Below, piece by piece: positions 14,784 to 23,283 of a stretch of 64,000 nt of DNA (its first letter is position 1; each line of letters starts with the position of its first letter). Where the stretch lies: NCBI RefSeq assembly GCF_003721565.1, contig NZ_RJJE01000003.1, positions 1 through 64,000 of the forward strand. The letters are read 5' to 3'. Made by a program: the position numbers and the translations under genes. The notes under the pieces are model-generated. The model was not told the origin of the DNA and did no database searches. It saw only the letters and a program-made list of their open reading frames with translations. Source of the stretch: Rufibacter immobilis (GTDB lineage: Bacteria; Bacteroidota; Bacteroidia; Cytophagales; Hymenobacteraceae).

Positions 14784-17081
14784 CTACTTCTTCGGCTTGC
14801 TGCTCATGTAAAATGTGAGCTTGCCGCCTTTTGCCAAATCTGTGTGGTGCAGGACTGGTTGCGTTAAGGTCTTGCCGTTTAACTCCACCTTCTGCACGTA
14901 CACGTTTTTCTCACTCTGGTTCTTGGCTTCAATCTCAAAGGTTTTGCCGTTTTCCAGCTGGATGGTCGCATCTTTCACCGCCGGGCTGCCCAGGGAATAT
15001 TCTCCCGCGCCGGGCGCCACCGGATAGAAACCTAGCGAACTGAACAGGTACCACGCGCTCATCTGGCCGCAGTCATCGTTGCCGCCCAAGCCGTCTGGGG
15101 TAGGTTGGTACTGTTTCTTCAGGATCATGCGCACGCGCTCCTGCGTTTTCCAGGGTTGGTCTGTCCAGTTATAGAGGTAGGCCACGTGGTGCGCAGGTTC
15201 GTTGCCGTGCACGTAATTGCCAATGATGCCCTCGCGGGTGATGTCCTCAGTATGGGCGAAAAACTCATCGGGTAGGTGCATGGTAAACAAAGAATCCAGG
15301 TGGGGCACGAAGCGTTTGTTCCCACCCATGGCCTGAATCATGGCGGCGGGGTCTTGCGGTACGTAGAGGCTGTAGTTCCAGGCGTTGCCCTCAATGAAGC
15401 CCTGGTTGTGGGTGCTCAGCACATCGAACTCCTTTTTGAAGGTGCCGTTGCTCAGTTTGGGGCGCATGTACCCGATGCTCTTGTCATACACGTTCTTCCA
15501 GTTCTGCGCGCGCTGGCTGAACTCCCGGTAAATGTCCTGGCGGTTCAGTTTCTGGGCAATCTGGGCGATGCACCAATCATCATAGGCGTACTCCAGCGTT
15601 TTGGAGACGGAGGAACCGTTCTTGTCTTCGGGCACGTAGCCCAGTTGCATGTAGAAGTTGAGGCCGTCATAATAGCCTTGGCGGGCGGTGGCTACGCAGG
15701 CGTCCAGGGCGCGGTTGGCATCACCGGTGTAGGTGCCTTTCATAATCGCATCCGCGATCACCGATACGCTGTGGTACCCAATCATGCACCAGTTCTCATT
15801 GGCGTGGTGCGACCACACCGGCAGCATGTTATGTACGCTCTGGTCATAGTGCGCCAGCATAGACTCTATCATGTCGGCGTTGCGTTTGGGCTGCACCACG
15901 TTGAACCACGGGTGCAGGGCGCGGTAGGTGTCCCACAAAGAGAAGGTGGTGTAGTTGGTGAAGCCCTGGGCCTGGTGGTTGTTCTGGTCCAGGCCGCGGT
16001 ACTGGCCGGTCACGTCCATGTAGGTGGTGGGGCCCAGGAACGTGTGGTAGAGCGCGGTGTAGAAGTTGATGTAATCGTCTTTGGTGGGCAGGCTGGCGCG
16101 TACTTTGCCCAGTTCCTGGTTCCAGAGGGCCTGGCTCTCGTCTTTCACGCGCTCAAAGTCCCAGTGCGGAATCTCGGCGCGCATGTTGGCCAGCGCCCCC
16201 TGCGTACTCACCGGCGACAGCGCGAATTTCACCTTGATCTTCTCCCCTTCGGTGGTCTTGAAATCGAAGTAAGCCCGCAGCTGTTTGCCGGCCATCTCGG
16301 GGAAGTTCTTGCTCTGGTCAAACTTGCGCCAGAAGCCTTTGTACACTTGCCCTTTGCTGTAGTCTTTGTTTCCGTATTGGACAAAAGGCTTGGAGAAGGA
16401 CATGGCGAAGTACACTGTGCGGGTGCGGGCCCAGCCGTTGGTTTGGCGGTAACCGGTGATTAAGGTATCATTCTCAATGCGCAGGAAGGTCCAGGTATTT
16501 TTGTCTTCGTAGTTGTAGATGCCGTGCATGAGGTCCAGGATGATGTGCGCCTCATCGCTCTTGGGGAACGTGTACTGGTGCATGCCCACGCGGTTGGTGG
16601 CAGTGAGTTCGGCCTGGATGTTATGGTCGTCCAGTTTCACGCTGTAGTAAGCCGGCTCGGCGCGCTCATTGTTGTGCGAGAACTTGGAACGGTAGCCGCT
16701 CTCCGGACGGGCCTCAGTGCCGGGGTTCAGTTGCAGTTTGCCGGTGGTGGGCATGAGCAGGAAATCGCCTAAATCTGAGTGGCCGGTGCCGCTGAAGTGC
16801 GTGTGGCTGAAGCCCACAATGGTAGGGTCATCATACTGGTAGCCGGCGCAGTACTTGTACACATCTTTGTTGTAGGCCCCGTTCATCTCATACGGAATGG
16901 TGTCGGTGTCGGGGGAGAGCTGCACCATCCCGAAGGGCGCCGTGGCCCCGGGGTACGTGTGGCCCATCTTGTGCGTCCCAATCATAGGGTTCACCCACCG
17001 GACCAGATCATTCTTCGGTTTTTGGGAGAACGAGGCGAAAGCGAAAAACAGGAAAGCAGGAAGCAGAAAGAGTTTTCTCAT
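14784..17081 (-). CDS. GH92 family alpha-mannosidase (second, divergent copy)
   Basis: 765 residues with a signal peptide (to about residue 20, ending FASFSQ). GH92 features: NPMIGTHKMGHTYPGATAPF, VGFSHTHFSGTGHSDLGDF, LWDTYRALHPWFNV, and the C-terminal GGNDDCGQMSAWYLFSSLGF carrying the acidic calcium and catalytic cluster. It matches the classical full-length GH92 form (about 750 residues) more closely than the first copy, which lacks the HTHFSG motif. Calcium-dependent exo-alpha-mannosidase activity on periplasmic mannosides is expected. A good Bacteroidota-type promoter lies 52 bases upstream, so it is probably transcribed alone. Confidence 0.92.
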   Translation of the reverse strand: MRKLFLLPAFLFFAFASFSQKPKNDLVRWVNPMIGTHKMGHTYPGATAPFGMVQLSPDTDTIPYEMNGAYNKDVYKYCAGYQYDDPTIVGFSHTHFSGTGHSDLGDFLLMPTTGKLQLNPGTEARPESGYRSKFSHNNERAEPAYYSVKLDDHNIQAELTATNRVGMHQYTFPKSDEAHIILDLMHGIYNYEDKNTWTFLRIENDTLITGYRQTNGWARTRTVYFAMSFSKPFVQYGNKDYSKGQVYKGFWRKFDQSKNFPEMAGKQLRAYFDFKTTEGEKIKVKFALSPVSTQGALANMRAEIPHWDFERVKDESQALWNQELGKVRASLPTKDDYINFYTALYHTFLGPTTYMDVTGQYRGLDQNNHQAQGFTNYTTFSLWDTYRALHPWFNVVQPKRNADMIESMLAHYDQSVHNMLPVWSHHANENWCMIGYHSVSVIADAIMKGTYTGDANRALDACVATARQGYYDGLNFYMQLGYVPEDKNGSSVSKTLEYAYDDWCIAQIAQKLNRQDIYREFSQRAQNWKNVYDKSIGYMRPKLSNGTFKKEFDVLSTHNQGFIEGNAWNYSLYVPQDPAAMIQAMGGNKRFVPHLDSLFTMHLPDEFFAHTEDITREGIIGNYVHGNEPAHHVAYLYNWTDQPWKTQERVRMILKKQYQPTPDGLGGNDDCGQMSAWYLFSSLGFYPVAPGAGEYSLGSPAVKDATIQLENGKTFEIEAKNQSEKNVYVQKVELNGKTLTQPVLHHTDLAKGGKLTFYMSSKPKK

Positions 17082-17132
17082 GAACAGATGCCTATTGCTT
17101 GGCTAGCGTATTTTGGGGAAATGTTTGACCGT

Positions 17133-17162
17133 CAAAGTTAAAAGAGAAACAGGAAGCACAAA
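17133..17162 (-). promoter_or_regulatory. Bacteroidota-type promoter for the second GH92 gene
   Basis: On the minus strand a TTTG (-33 box, 17159-17162) is followed after 18 bases by TAACTTTG (-7 box, 17133-17140), matching TTTG-N-TAnnTTTG. The predicted transcript would begin about 45 bases before the ATG at 17081. Confidence 0.55.
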
Positions 17163-17180
17163 GGCTTTGGGCTGGTTTTT

Positions 17181-17211
17181 GCCTTTTTCCAGAAAAACGG
17201 CCGCTAAACGC
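17181..17211. repeat. Degenerate palindrome copy (right half retained)
   Basis: GCCTTTTTCCAG precedes AAAAACGGCCGCTAAACGC; only the right half is well kept. It lies in the divergent gap between a GH92 gene and an alcohol dehydrogenase gene. Confidence 0.65.
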
Positions 17212-17387
17212 AACTTGCTACCGGCTTTCTCCGGCAGGGCGCTCTCCTGCCCTATACCAGTATCTCAGAAGATACTTGGGTAATTCCAAGCCTCCTTCGC
17301 CTTACTTTTGGCTGTTTTCGTAACAGGAACAGCATTCTTCTGCCCAGACGAAGACCTTAATTTTATAACTTAATATCCAGGAAACCC

Positions 17388-18407
17388 ATGAAAGCCTATA
17401 AACTGCACGCTCCCAAAGGCTGGGAGAACCTCAAAGCCGATACTTTTGACGAGCCCACCGTCACCGGAAATCAGGTAAAAATCAATATTAAAGCGGTTTC
17501 GCTTAACTTCAGAGACACGGCCGTGACCAGAGGCGGCTTCGCTTACCCCGGCGAGAAACTGCCCATGATTCCGCTCAGCGATGGGGCGGGCGTGGTCACC
17601 GAAGTGGGTCCCGACGTACACCACCTCAAAGTAGGCGACCGCGTTTCGCCCAACTTCTTCCCAGACTGGCACGGCGGCAGATTCTCGGCCCAGAAAGTGC
17701 ACCGGTCCCTGGGCGGCAGCACCGACGGGGTTCTGGCCGAGTACGTGGTGTTCAGTGAAGATGCCGTGGCCAAGATCCCCGACTTTTTCACATTTGAGGA
17801 AGCGGCGGCGTTTCCCTGCGCGGGCGTAACGGCCTGGCATTCTCTGGTGACCAAGGGCGGCATCAAAGCCGGAGACACGGTTCTGTTGCAGGGCACGGGC
17901 GGAGTATCTGTGTTTGGGTTGCAGATTGCCAAGCTGTTTGGGGCCAAAGCCATTATCACGTCCAGCAGCAACGAGAAACTGGAGCAGGCCAAAGCCCTGG
18001 GGGCCGATGAGGTCATTAATTACAAAGAAACCCCAGACTGGGGCAAGAAAGCGCTGGAACTCACCAACGGCCAGGGCGTGGATTTCATTCTGGAAGTGGG
18101 CGGCAAAGACACGCTGCCGCAGTCACTGGAGGCGCTCAAACCGGGCGGCAGCATTTACGTGATTGGGGCCGTGGGCGGCGGCGCTCCGGGCCAGTCTGAG
18201 GGCTTGTTCCTTTCGCCGCTCAAGATGGTGAACCTGCAGGGCATTTACGTGGGCAGCGTAGAGATGCTGGAGGAGATCTTCACCGCTTTTGCCGCTAACG
18301 GAGTAAAACCCGCCATTGGCCAGACCTTCGGGTTTGACCAGATGCACCAGGCGCTGGAGTTCATGAGCAACGGCTCTCACTTCGGGAAGATTGTGGTCAC
18401 GCTGTAA
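17388..18407 (+). CDS. NAD(P)-dependent medium-chain alcohol dehydrogenase/quinone reductase family
   Basis: 339 residues of the MDR superfamily. The N-terminal GroES-like half contains SLNFRDTAVTRGGF, PLSDGAGVVTEVG and VGDRVSPNFF. The Rossmann half has the nucleotide motif TGGVSVFGLQIAK, the VEGD-like site replaced by TSSSNEKLEQAKALGAD, and ILEVGGKDTLPQSLEALKPG. The classical catalytic zinc Cys is absent (Asn-Phe-Arg-Asp instead), so it resembles zinc-independent quinone oxidoreductase-like members. Cytosolic, substrate unknown. A palindrome with 6-base arms follows 14 bases after the stop. Confidence 0.85.
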   Translation: MKAYKLHAPKGWENLKADTFDEPTVTGNQVKINIKAVSLNFRDTAVTRGGFAYPGEKLPMIPLSDGAGVVTEVGPDVHHLKVGDRVSPNFFPDWHGGRFSAQKVHRSLGGSTDGVLAEYVVFSEDAVAKIPDFFTFEEAAAFPCAGVTAWHSLVTKGGIKAGDTVLLQGTGGVSVFGLQIAKLFGAKAIITSSSNEKLEQAKALGADEVINYKETPDWGKKALELTNGQGVDFILEVGGKDTLPQSLEALKPGGSIYVIGAVGGGAPGQSEGLFLSPLKMVNLQGIYVGSVEMLEEIFTAFAANGVKPAIGQTFGFDQMHQALEFMSNGSHFGKIVVTL

Positions 18408-18420
18408 TCTGAGCTTCTGG

Positions 18421-18470
18421 TATTTCCGTTTAGGGGCTGTTTTTCCTGAATCGGCCCCTAAACGGAAATA
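18421..18470. repeat. Palindrome copy with decayed loop but intact locus arms
   Basis: TATTTCCGTTTAGGGGC pairs exactly with GCCCCTAAACGGAAATA. The inner TGTTTTTCCTGAATCG no longer pairs, while the locus-specific arms TATTTC/GAAATA are perfect. Confidence 0.85.
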
Positions 18471-18560
18471 ATTTTGGCGAAAGAGTTCCCCCCTTGCTTC
18501 AACTACTGTAAGCGGAGCACTTCCTATAACCCAACTTCCTGACTCTGTTTTCCTTCACTC

Positions 18561-18602
18561 TTGTTTAGCGCCTCTTTTTCAAAAAACGGCCGCTAAACGC
18601 AA
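18561..18602. repeat. Degenerate palindrome copy
   Basis: TTGTTTAGCG on the left pairs with CGCTAAACGCAA on the right (two bases lost on the left). It is the second copy in the 305-base gap before the permease gene; nothing else is seen in that gap. Confidence 0.75.
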
Positions 18603-18712
18603 ATCAGCGGCGGTAAATCTCCCATTTTCTTCCGCAGGCCGGATAATTCCGCTGAGCCATTTACTTTTTCACATCGTTCTTCAAAAGATTCCTCCTCTGA
18701 CTCTACTTCTAC

Positions 18713-20062
18713 ATGTCTGCACCGCACTTAGAAAGACGCCTGGGGCTAGCGCAAGCCACGGCCATCAACATGATTGACATGGTGGGCATTGGCCCGTTTA
18801 TCACGCTGCCCATGGTCATTGGCATGATGAACGGCCCCTACTTTCTGTACGCCTGGCTGGCGGGCGCGGCATTGTCTCTGGTGGATGCCATGGTCTGGAG
18901 TGAGTTGGGCGCAGCGTTCCCGCGGGCGGGCGGCAGTTACAATTTCCTCAAGGAAGCCTACGGCGAGAAAGGCCTGGGGCGGTTCATGAGCTTTCTGTTT
19001 GTGTGGCAAACCATGATTCAGGCCCCGCTGGTCATCGCTTCGGCGGCCATTGGGTTTGCCTCCTATTTCTCGTATCTGGTGCCCCTGACTACCCTCACGT
19101 CTAAACTGGTGAGCGGCGGATTGGTGGTGTTCATAGTGGTCATGCTTTACCGCAAGATTGAGGCCATTGGCAAGATAAGCGTGTTGCTTTGGGGCGGGGT
19201 GCTGCTCACCATGGGCTGGATCATTGGCGGCGGACTGTTCAACGGCAATTTCCTGCAGCCCATCAGGGAGATGAACGAGGGGTTGACCGTTAACTATGGG
19301 TTTATAGCCGCCGTGGGGTTTGCCAGCGTGAAAACCGTGTACAGTTATTTGGGCTATTACAACGTCTGCCACCTGGGCGCCGAGATCAAGAACCCGACGA
19401 AGAACATCCCCAGGAGCATGTTTATTTCCATTGCGGGCATAGCCGTGCTCTACCTCATGATGAACGTGAGCGTGGTAAGCGTGGTGCCCTGGCACGAGGC
19501 GAAGGAATATGAGTTTGTGGTGAGCGTGTTTGTGCAGCGCCTCATGGGCCAGACGGCGGCCACCATTGCCACCATTCTCATTCTGTGGGTGGCGTTTGCC
19601 TCTGTGTTCTCCGCTACGCTAGGCTACAGCCGTATTCCGTACGCCGCCGCCGTAGACGGGGCATTCTTCCAGGTTTTCGCCCGGCTGCACCCCACCAAAC
19701 ATTTCCCGCACATCTCGCTGCTTTTCCTGGGCGGGGTGGCCTTTGCGTTTAGTCTGCTGTTCCGGTTGGCCGAAGTCATCAGTGCCATTCTGGCCATGCG
19801 TATCCTTATCCAGTTCATGGGCCAAGCGGTGGGGCTGCTGCTGCTCCGCAAAAAAAGGCCCGCCGCTGACTTCCCGTACCGGATGCCGCTGTTCCCGCTG
19901 CCCGTCATCATTGCCTTGCTCATGTGGGCGGCCATTCTGCTCTCCACCGGTACCACCATGGTTATTTCAGGGCTGGTGGTGATTACGCTGGGCGCAGTGG
20001 TGTACCTGGTCAAAGCCAAAGTGCAGCAGGAGTGGCCGTTCCAGAAGGAAAATGCGGTTTAG
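18713..20062 (+). CDS. APC-family amino acid permease
   Basis: A 449-residue polytopic protein with about 12 membrane helices. The N-terminal APC signature is visible: LGLAQATAINMIDMVGIGPF in TM1, and SELGAAFPRAGGSYNFLKEA between TM2 and TM3, followed by KNPTKNIPRSM. These place it in the amino acid-polyamine-organocation superfamily of inner-membrane secondary transporters. The substrate cannot be read from sequence. No metabolic gene is co-transcribed; a variant palindrome separates it from the convergent oxidoreductase gene. Confidence 0.88.
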   Translation: MSAPHLERRLGLAQATAINMIDMVGIGPFITLPMVIGMMNGPYFLYAWLAGAALSLVDAMVWSELGAAFPRAGGSYNFLKEAYGEKGLGRFMSFLFVWQTMIQAPLVIASAAIGFASYFSYLVPLTTLTSKLVSGGLVVFIVVMLYRKIEAIGKISVLLWGGVLLTMGWIIGGGLFNGNFLQPIREMNEGLTVNYGFIAAVGFASVKTVYSYLGYYNVCHLGAEIKNPTKNIPRSMFISIAGIAVLYLMMNVSVVSVVPWHEAKEYEFVVSVFVQRLMGQTAATIATILILWVAFASVFSATLGYSRIPYAAAVDGAFFQVFARLHPTKHFPHISLLFLGGVAFAFSLLFRLAEVISAILAMRILIQFMGQAVGLLLLRKKRPAADFPYRMPLFPLPVIIALLMWAAILLSTGTTMVISGLVVITLGAVVYLVKAKVQQEWPFQKENAV

Positions 20063-20069
20063 CCATGCT

Positions 20070-20111
20070 CCTGTTTTTGGCCTGATTTTCAGAAAAGAGG
20101 CCAAAAACAGG
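20070..20111. repeat. Variant palindrome with exchanged stem
   Basis: CCTGTTTTTGGCC pairs perfectly with GGCCAAAAACAGG around a TGATTTTCAGAAAAGA centre. The centre resembles the family loop but the outer GTTTAGGGG stem is replaced. It lies between convergent genes, 7 bases after a stop codon. Confidence 0.75.
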
Positions 20112-20158
20112 AAATGCTGGAATCTTGTGTCTTACATCTTATCTCTGGTGTCTAACTT

Positions 20159-21109
20159 TCAGGGCACTATCACAATCTTGCCTTTGGTGTGGTGGGTTTC
20201 AATCTGGCGCATGGCTTCGGCGGCCTGGTCCAGGGGGTAGGTTTGGCTCACGTGCACTTTTAGTTTTCCGGCCTCGGCCAGTTCGCACAGAATGTCCAGC
20301 TCCGCAGAGTTGGGTTCCACAAACACGTACTGGAAGTTGAGGTTCTTGTCCAGGTCCTGGCCTTGGTTGAGAATGGAGACCAGCTTGCCGTCCGGTTTCA
20401 AGGCTTTGAGGCTTTGGGTCAGGGTTTCGCCGCTGGCGGCATCAAAGATGAGGTCGACCCCGTCTGGCGCTATGGCTTTCACGGCCTCGCCCACGTCCTG
20501 TCCGTTGTAATCTATGGTATGGTGGGCGCCCAGTTCCTGCATGAAGGCGTGGTTTTTCTGGCTGGCTACCCCTATCACCGTGGCTCCGCAGTTCTTGGCC
20601 AGCTGAATGCCCAAGGTGCCAATGCCGCCCGAAGCGCCCAGGATCAGCACGGTCTGCCCGGCCTGTAGGTTACCCGCGTCAAACAAAGATTGATAAGCCG
20701 TTAAGCCTACCAGCGGGATGCCCGCAGTTTCCTCAAATGACAGGTTCTGGGGCTTGCGCGCCAGGTAGCTCTCCGGCAGCGCAATGTACTCCGCGAAGGT
20801 GCCGTGCTGCACCAAGGGGCGGCGGGCGTAGGCGTACACTTCATCGCCCACGGCAAATCTACGGGCGCTGAAGCCGCGGTCCTCTACCACCCCGGCCACG
20901 TCCCAACCCGGAATAGCCGGGAAGTTGATGGGCAGGAACTGCTTGAGGTGCCCTTCGCGCACGGCGGAATCTACGGGGTTTACGGCGGCGGCCTTAATGC
21001 GCACCAGCACCTCCCCTTCCTTCAGTTCCGGCACTTCCAGTTCCCCCACTTTTATTTGATCGGCGGAGCCGAACGCTTCATAATAGGCTGCTCTCATTTT
21101 CATGGCCAT
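20159..21109 (-). CDS. NADP-dependent zinc-free oxidoreductase (quinone reductase-like MDR)
   Basis: 316 residues; starts at 21109, 21103 and 21097 are all possible (MAMKMRAAYYEAFG), the last matching homologues best. The N-terminal GroES fold shows VRIKAAAVNPVDSAVREG and IPGWDVAGVVEDRG; the Rossmann motif is LGASGGIGTLGIQLAK; then DAASGETLTQSLKALKPDG. No catalytic-zinc cysteine is present. Such enzymes reduce quinones or enones with NADPH in the cytosol. It is related to, but clearly distinct from, the MDR gene at 17388-18407. Confidence 0.85.
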   Translation of the reverse strand: MAMKMRAAYYEAFGSADQIKVGELEVPELKEGEVLVRIKAAAVNPVDSAVREGHLKQFLPINFPAIPGWDVAGVVEDRGFSARRFAVGDEVYAYARRPLVQHGTFAEYIALPESYLARKPQNLSFEETAGIPLVGLTAYQSLFDAGNLQAGQTVLILGASGGIGTLGIQLAKNCGATVIGVASQKNHAFMQELGAHHTIDYNGQDVGEAVKAIAPDGVDLIFDAASGETLTQSLKALKPDGKLVSILNQGQDLDKNLNFQYVFVEPNSAELDILCELAEAGKLKVHVSQTYPLDQAAEAMRQIETHHTKGKIVIVP

Positions 21110-21178
21110 GCGTGTTTTTACTAGTTGATAGTTATTTTACTGGATTGGGGTGGCTAGGTTGTAAAGGGCCTCCTTTTT

Positions 21179-21236
21179 GAACAGTTTGCGTTTAGAGGCT
21201 TTTTTTGGAAAAAGAGCCCCTAAACGCAAACTGTTC
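21179..21236. repeat. GTTTAGGGG palindrome with 10-base locus arms
   Basis: GAACAGTTTGCGTTTA pairs exactly with TAAACGCAAACTGTTC. The inner AGAGGCTTTTTTTGG segment has mismatches. It is one of the few copies lying between divergent genes. Confidence 0.88.
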
Positions 21237-21356
21237 TCAGGAAAAATCCAGACGGGGTGGCACTCCGGCCCGTATTCATTACCTTTAACCGCAGAAAGCA
21301 AGGCCAGCTCCCGGAGCCACAGGCCACATGTTGTGTATTCCCCTTACTTACCAGCC

Positions 21357-22820
21357 ATGTCAACGGAAATAAGAAACCTAGAACCTACCGCCCTTTGGAG
21401 CCACTTCGCCGATTTAAATGCCGTTCCGCGTCCGTCTAAGAAGGAAGAGCGCGTAATCAAGTTCATCCAGGACTTCGGGAACAGCCAGGGCTTTGACACC
21501 ATCACCGATGCCGTGGGCAACATCATCATCCGGAAACCGGCCACGCCCGGCATGGAAGACCGCCCCACCGTGGTGCTGCAAAGCCACCTGGACATGGTGC
21601 ACCAGAAAAACGCCGATACCGATTTTGATTTCAACAGCCAGGGCATTGACATGTACGTAGACGGCGACTGGGTAAAGGCCAGAGGCACCACCCTGGGCGC
21701 CGACAACGGCATCGGCGTAGCCACCATGATGGCGCTGCTCACCTCCAGAGACGTTGCCCACCCCGCGCTGGAATGTCTGTTCACCATTGACGAGGAAACC
21801 GGCATGACCGGGGCCATGGGCCTGAAAGGCGGCCTACTCAAGGGTTCCATCATGCTGAACCTAGATACTGAAGACGACCGCGAACTCACCATTGGCTGCG
21901 CTGGCGGCGTAGACGTGACCGCCACGGGAGCTTATAACCAGGAGAAGATCCCGTTTGATTTTGCGGCCTACCGCCTCAGCGTTACCGGGCTCACCGGCGG
22001 CCACTCGGGCATGGACATCCACCTGGGCCGGGGCAACGCCAACAAGCTCATGAACCGCCTCCTGTACCTGGCTGCTCACCAGTTCAGCGCCCGCGTGTAC
22101 AGCATTGACGGCGGCAGCCTGCGCAACGCCATCCCCCGCGAGTCGTTTTCAGACATTGCGGTGCCAGAGGCCAAGGCCGAACTATTTGAGCAGTTTGTGC
22201 AGAAGCAGACCGAAATCCTGCAAGCCGAATACGCCCTCACCGACCCTAACCTTCAGTTACAGGCTGAGCCGATTGACCTGCCGTCTGAGGCCATTTCCTA
22301 TGATTTCCAGAACCAGCTGCTGCGCGCACTGTATGCCTGCCCCAACGGCATATACCGCATGAGCCCCGCCATTGCCGGTTTGGTGCAGACCTCCAACAAT
22401 CTGGCCCGTGTGTTGGTGAAAGACGGCACCTATTCTATCCAGTGCCTCACCCGTTCCTCGGTAGACTCTGAGAAAATGGATTTGGCCGAGGCCATCAAGA
22501 GCACCTTTGAACTGGCCGGCGCCTCCGTTACCTTCAAAGGCTCCTACCCCGGCTGGACTCCCAACCCAGACGCCACCATTGTGAAACTCATGAGCGGCCT
22601 CTATCAGGAAACTTTCCAGGAGACCCCGCACGTGAACGCCTGCCACGCCGGTCTGGAGTGCGGCATTCTGGGCACCAACTATCCCGGTATGGAGATGATC
22701 TCCTTCGGACCGAACATTACCGGCGCCCATTCCCCAGACGAAAAAGTACAGATCAGCTCCGTACAGAAATTCTGGGGTTTCCTGCTGAAAACCCTCGAGC
22801 AGATTCCGGCCAAAGTCTAA
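21357..22820 (+). CDS. pepD: Aminoacyl-histidine dipeptidase (PepD-type, M20)
   Basis: 487 residues from the ATG at 21357 (MSTEIRNLEPTALW). An open frame reaches back to 21177 but includes translated palindrome sequence and is rejected. M20 zinc-ligand motifs appear in order: QSHLDMVHQ (His), GADNGIGVA (Asp), FTIDEETGMTGA (Glu pair), LDTEDD (Asp), and GGHSGMDIHLGRGNA, with CHAGLECGIL near the end. Length and order match PepD/Xaa-His dipeptidase, a cytosolic di-zinc enzyme that hydrolyses dipeptides and some tripeptides. It is a single gene; a palindrome copy follows 9 bases after the stop. Confidence 0.92.
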   Translation: MSTEIRNLEPTALWSHFADLNAVPRPSKKEERVIKFIQDFGNSQGFDTITDAVGNIIIRKPATPGMEDRPTVVLQSHLDMVHQKNADTDFDFNSQGIDMYVDGDWVKARGTTLGADNGIGVATMMALLTSRDVAHPALECLFTIDEETGMTGAMGLKGGLLKGSIMLNLDTEDDRELTIGCAGGVDVTATGAYNQEKIPFDFAAYRLSVTGLTGGHSGMDIHLGRGNANKLMNRLLYLAAHQFSARVYSIDGGSLRNAIPRESFSDIAVPEAKAELFEQFVQKQTEILQAEYALTDPNLQLQAEPIDLPSEAISYDFQNQLLRALYACPNGIYRMSPAIAGLVQTSNNLARVLVKDGTYSIQCLTRSSVDSEKMDLAEAIKSTFELAGASVTFKGSYPGWTPNPDATIVKLMSGLYQETFQETPHVNACHAGLECGILGTNYPGMEMISFGPNITGAHSPDEKVQISSVQKFWGFLLKTLEQIPAKV

Positions 22821-22829
22821 ATAATACCC

Positions 22830-22873
22830 TTGCATTTAGGGGCTGTTTTTGGGAAAACAGCCCCTAAACGCAA
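22830..22873. repeat. GTTTAGGGG palindrome, full copy
   Basis: Core GCATTTAGGGG to CCCCTAAACGC with one A-C mismatch and short TT/AA arms, 9 bases after the pepD stop. Confidence 0.85.
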
Positions 22874-22948
22874 AAGCAGGTTTCTCCTAAATGTCACCTG
22901 CTTCTCATACACTAGGCTGTCCCGGTTTCGCTGCGGGGCAGCGAGGGT

Positions 22949-22994
22949 AGTCTGGAGACTCCCCTTCATCCAAAGGCACGAGTCTGGAGACTCG
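22949..22994. repeat. Two AGTCTGGAGACT inverted-repeat units
   Basis: AGTCTGGAGACT occurs at 22949-22960 and, lengthened to a perfect 16-base palindrome (CGAGTCTGGAGACTCG), at 22979-22994. A near copy (GGTCTGGAGACT) lies near 14633. They lead into the 190-base repeat that follows. Confidence 0.5.
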
Positions 22995-23087
22995 CGCCAG
23001 CCTGTAAGGCCAGTGTTCAGGGATATGGTTCTCTTATAGAATATTCGATCAGTCTCCCGTAAATACTGCCTTTGCCAAACGCACCTA

Positions 23088-23277
23088 TTCCAGTCTTTCC
23101 TTCGAGCGCCTCGCTTGTGGCCACAGATAGGCAGAAGCTAAGAGAAAGCTGCATTACTTGGCCGCAAGGGCTTGCGAGAGGGGAAGACGGGGCCTCGCGG
23201 CCGTGAGCGCTTACCAGAAAAGATGAAACAATACAGCCTATAAACCCATAGACAAACGCCAAGGCAACAGCCAAAGA
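23088..23277. repeat. Long dispersed repeat, copy A
   Basis: About 190 bases that recur, imperfectly and in the same orientation, at 31148-31346. Shared blocks include TTCCAGTCTTTCC, GAGCGCCTCGCTT, GGGAAGACGGGGCC, CGCGGCCGTGAGCGC and CCAAGGCAAC. Possible minus-strand frames through the two copies do not stay in the same frame, so the conserved unit is non-coding. Copy A ends 6 bases before a start codon. Confidence 0.75.
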
Positions 23278-23283
23278 CAAACC

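Noticed and set aside
15276..16463. 395-codon plus-strand frame opposite the second GH92 gene
   Set aside because: Shadow frame in high-GC coding DNA; the minus strand carries clear GH92 motifs.
20159..21109. Gene duplication of the two MDR oxidoreductases at 17388 and 20159
   Set aside because: Their sequences differ throughout, including cofactor and N-terminal motifs; they are only superfamily relatives.
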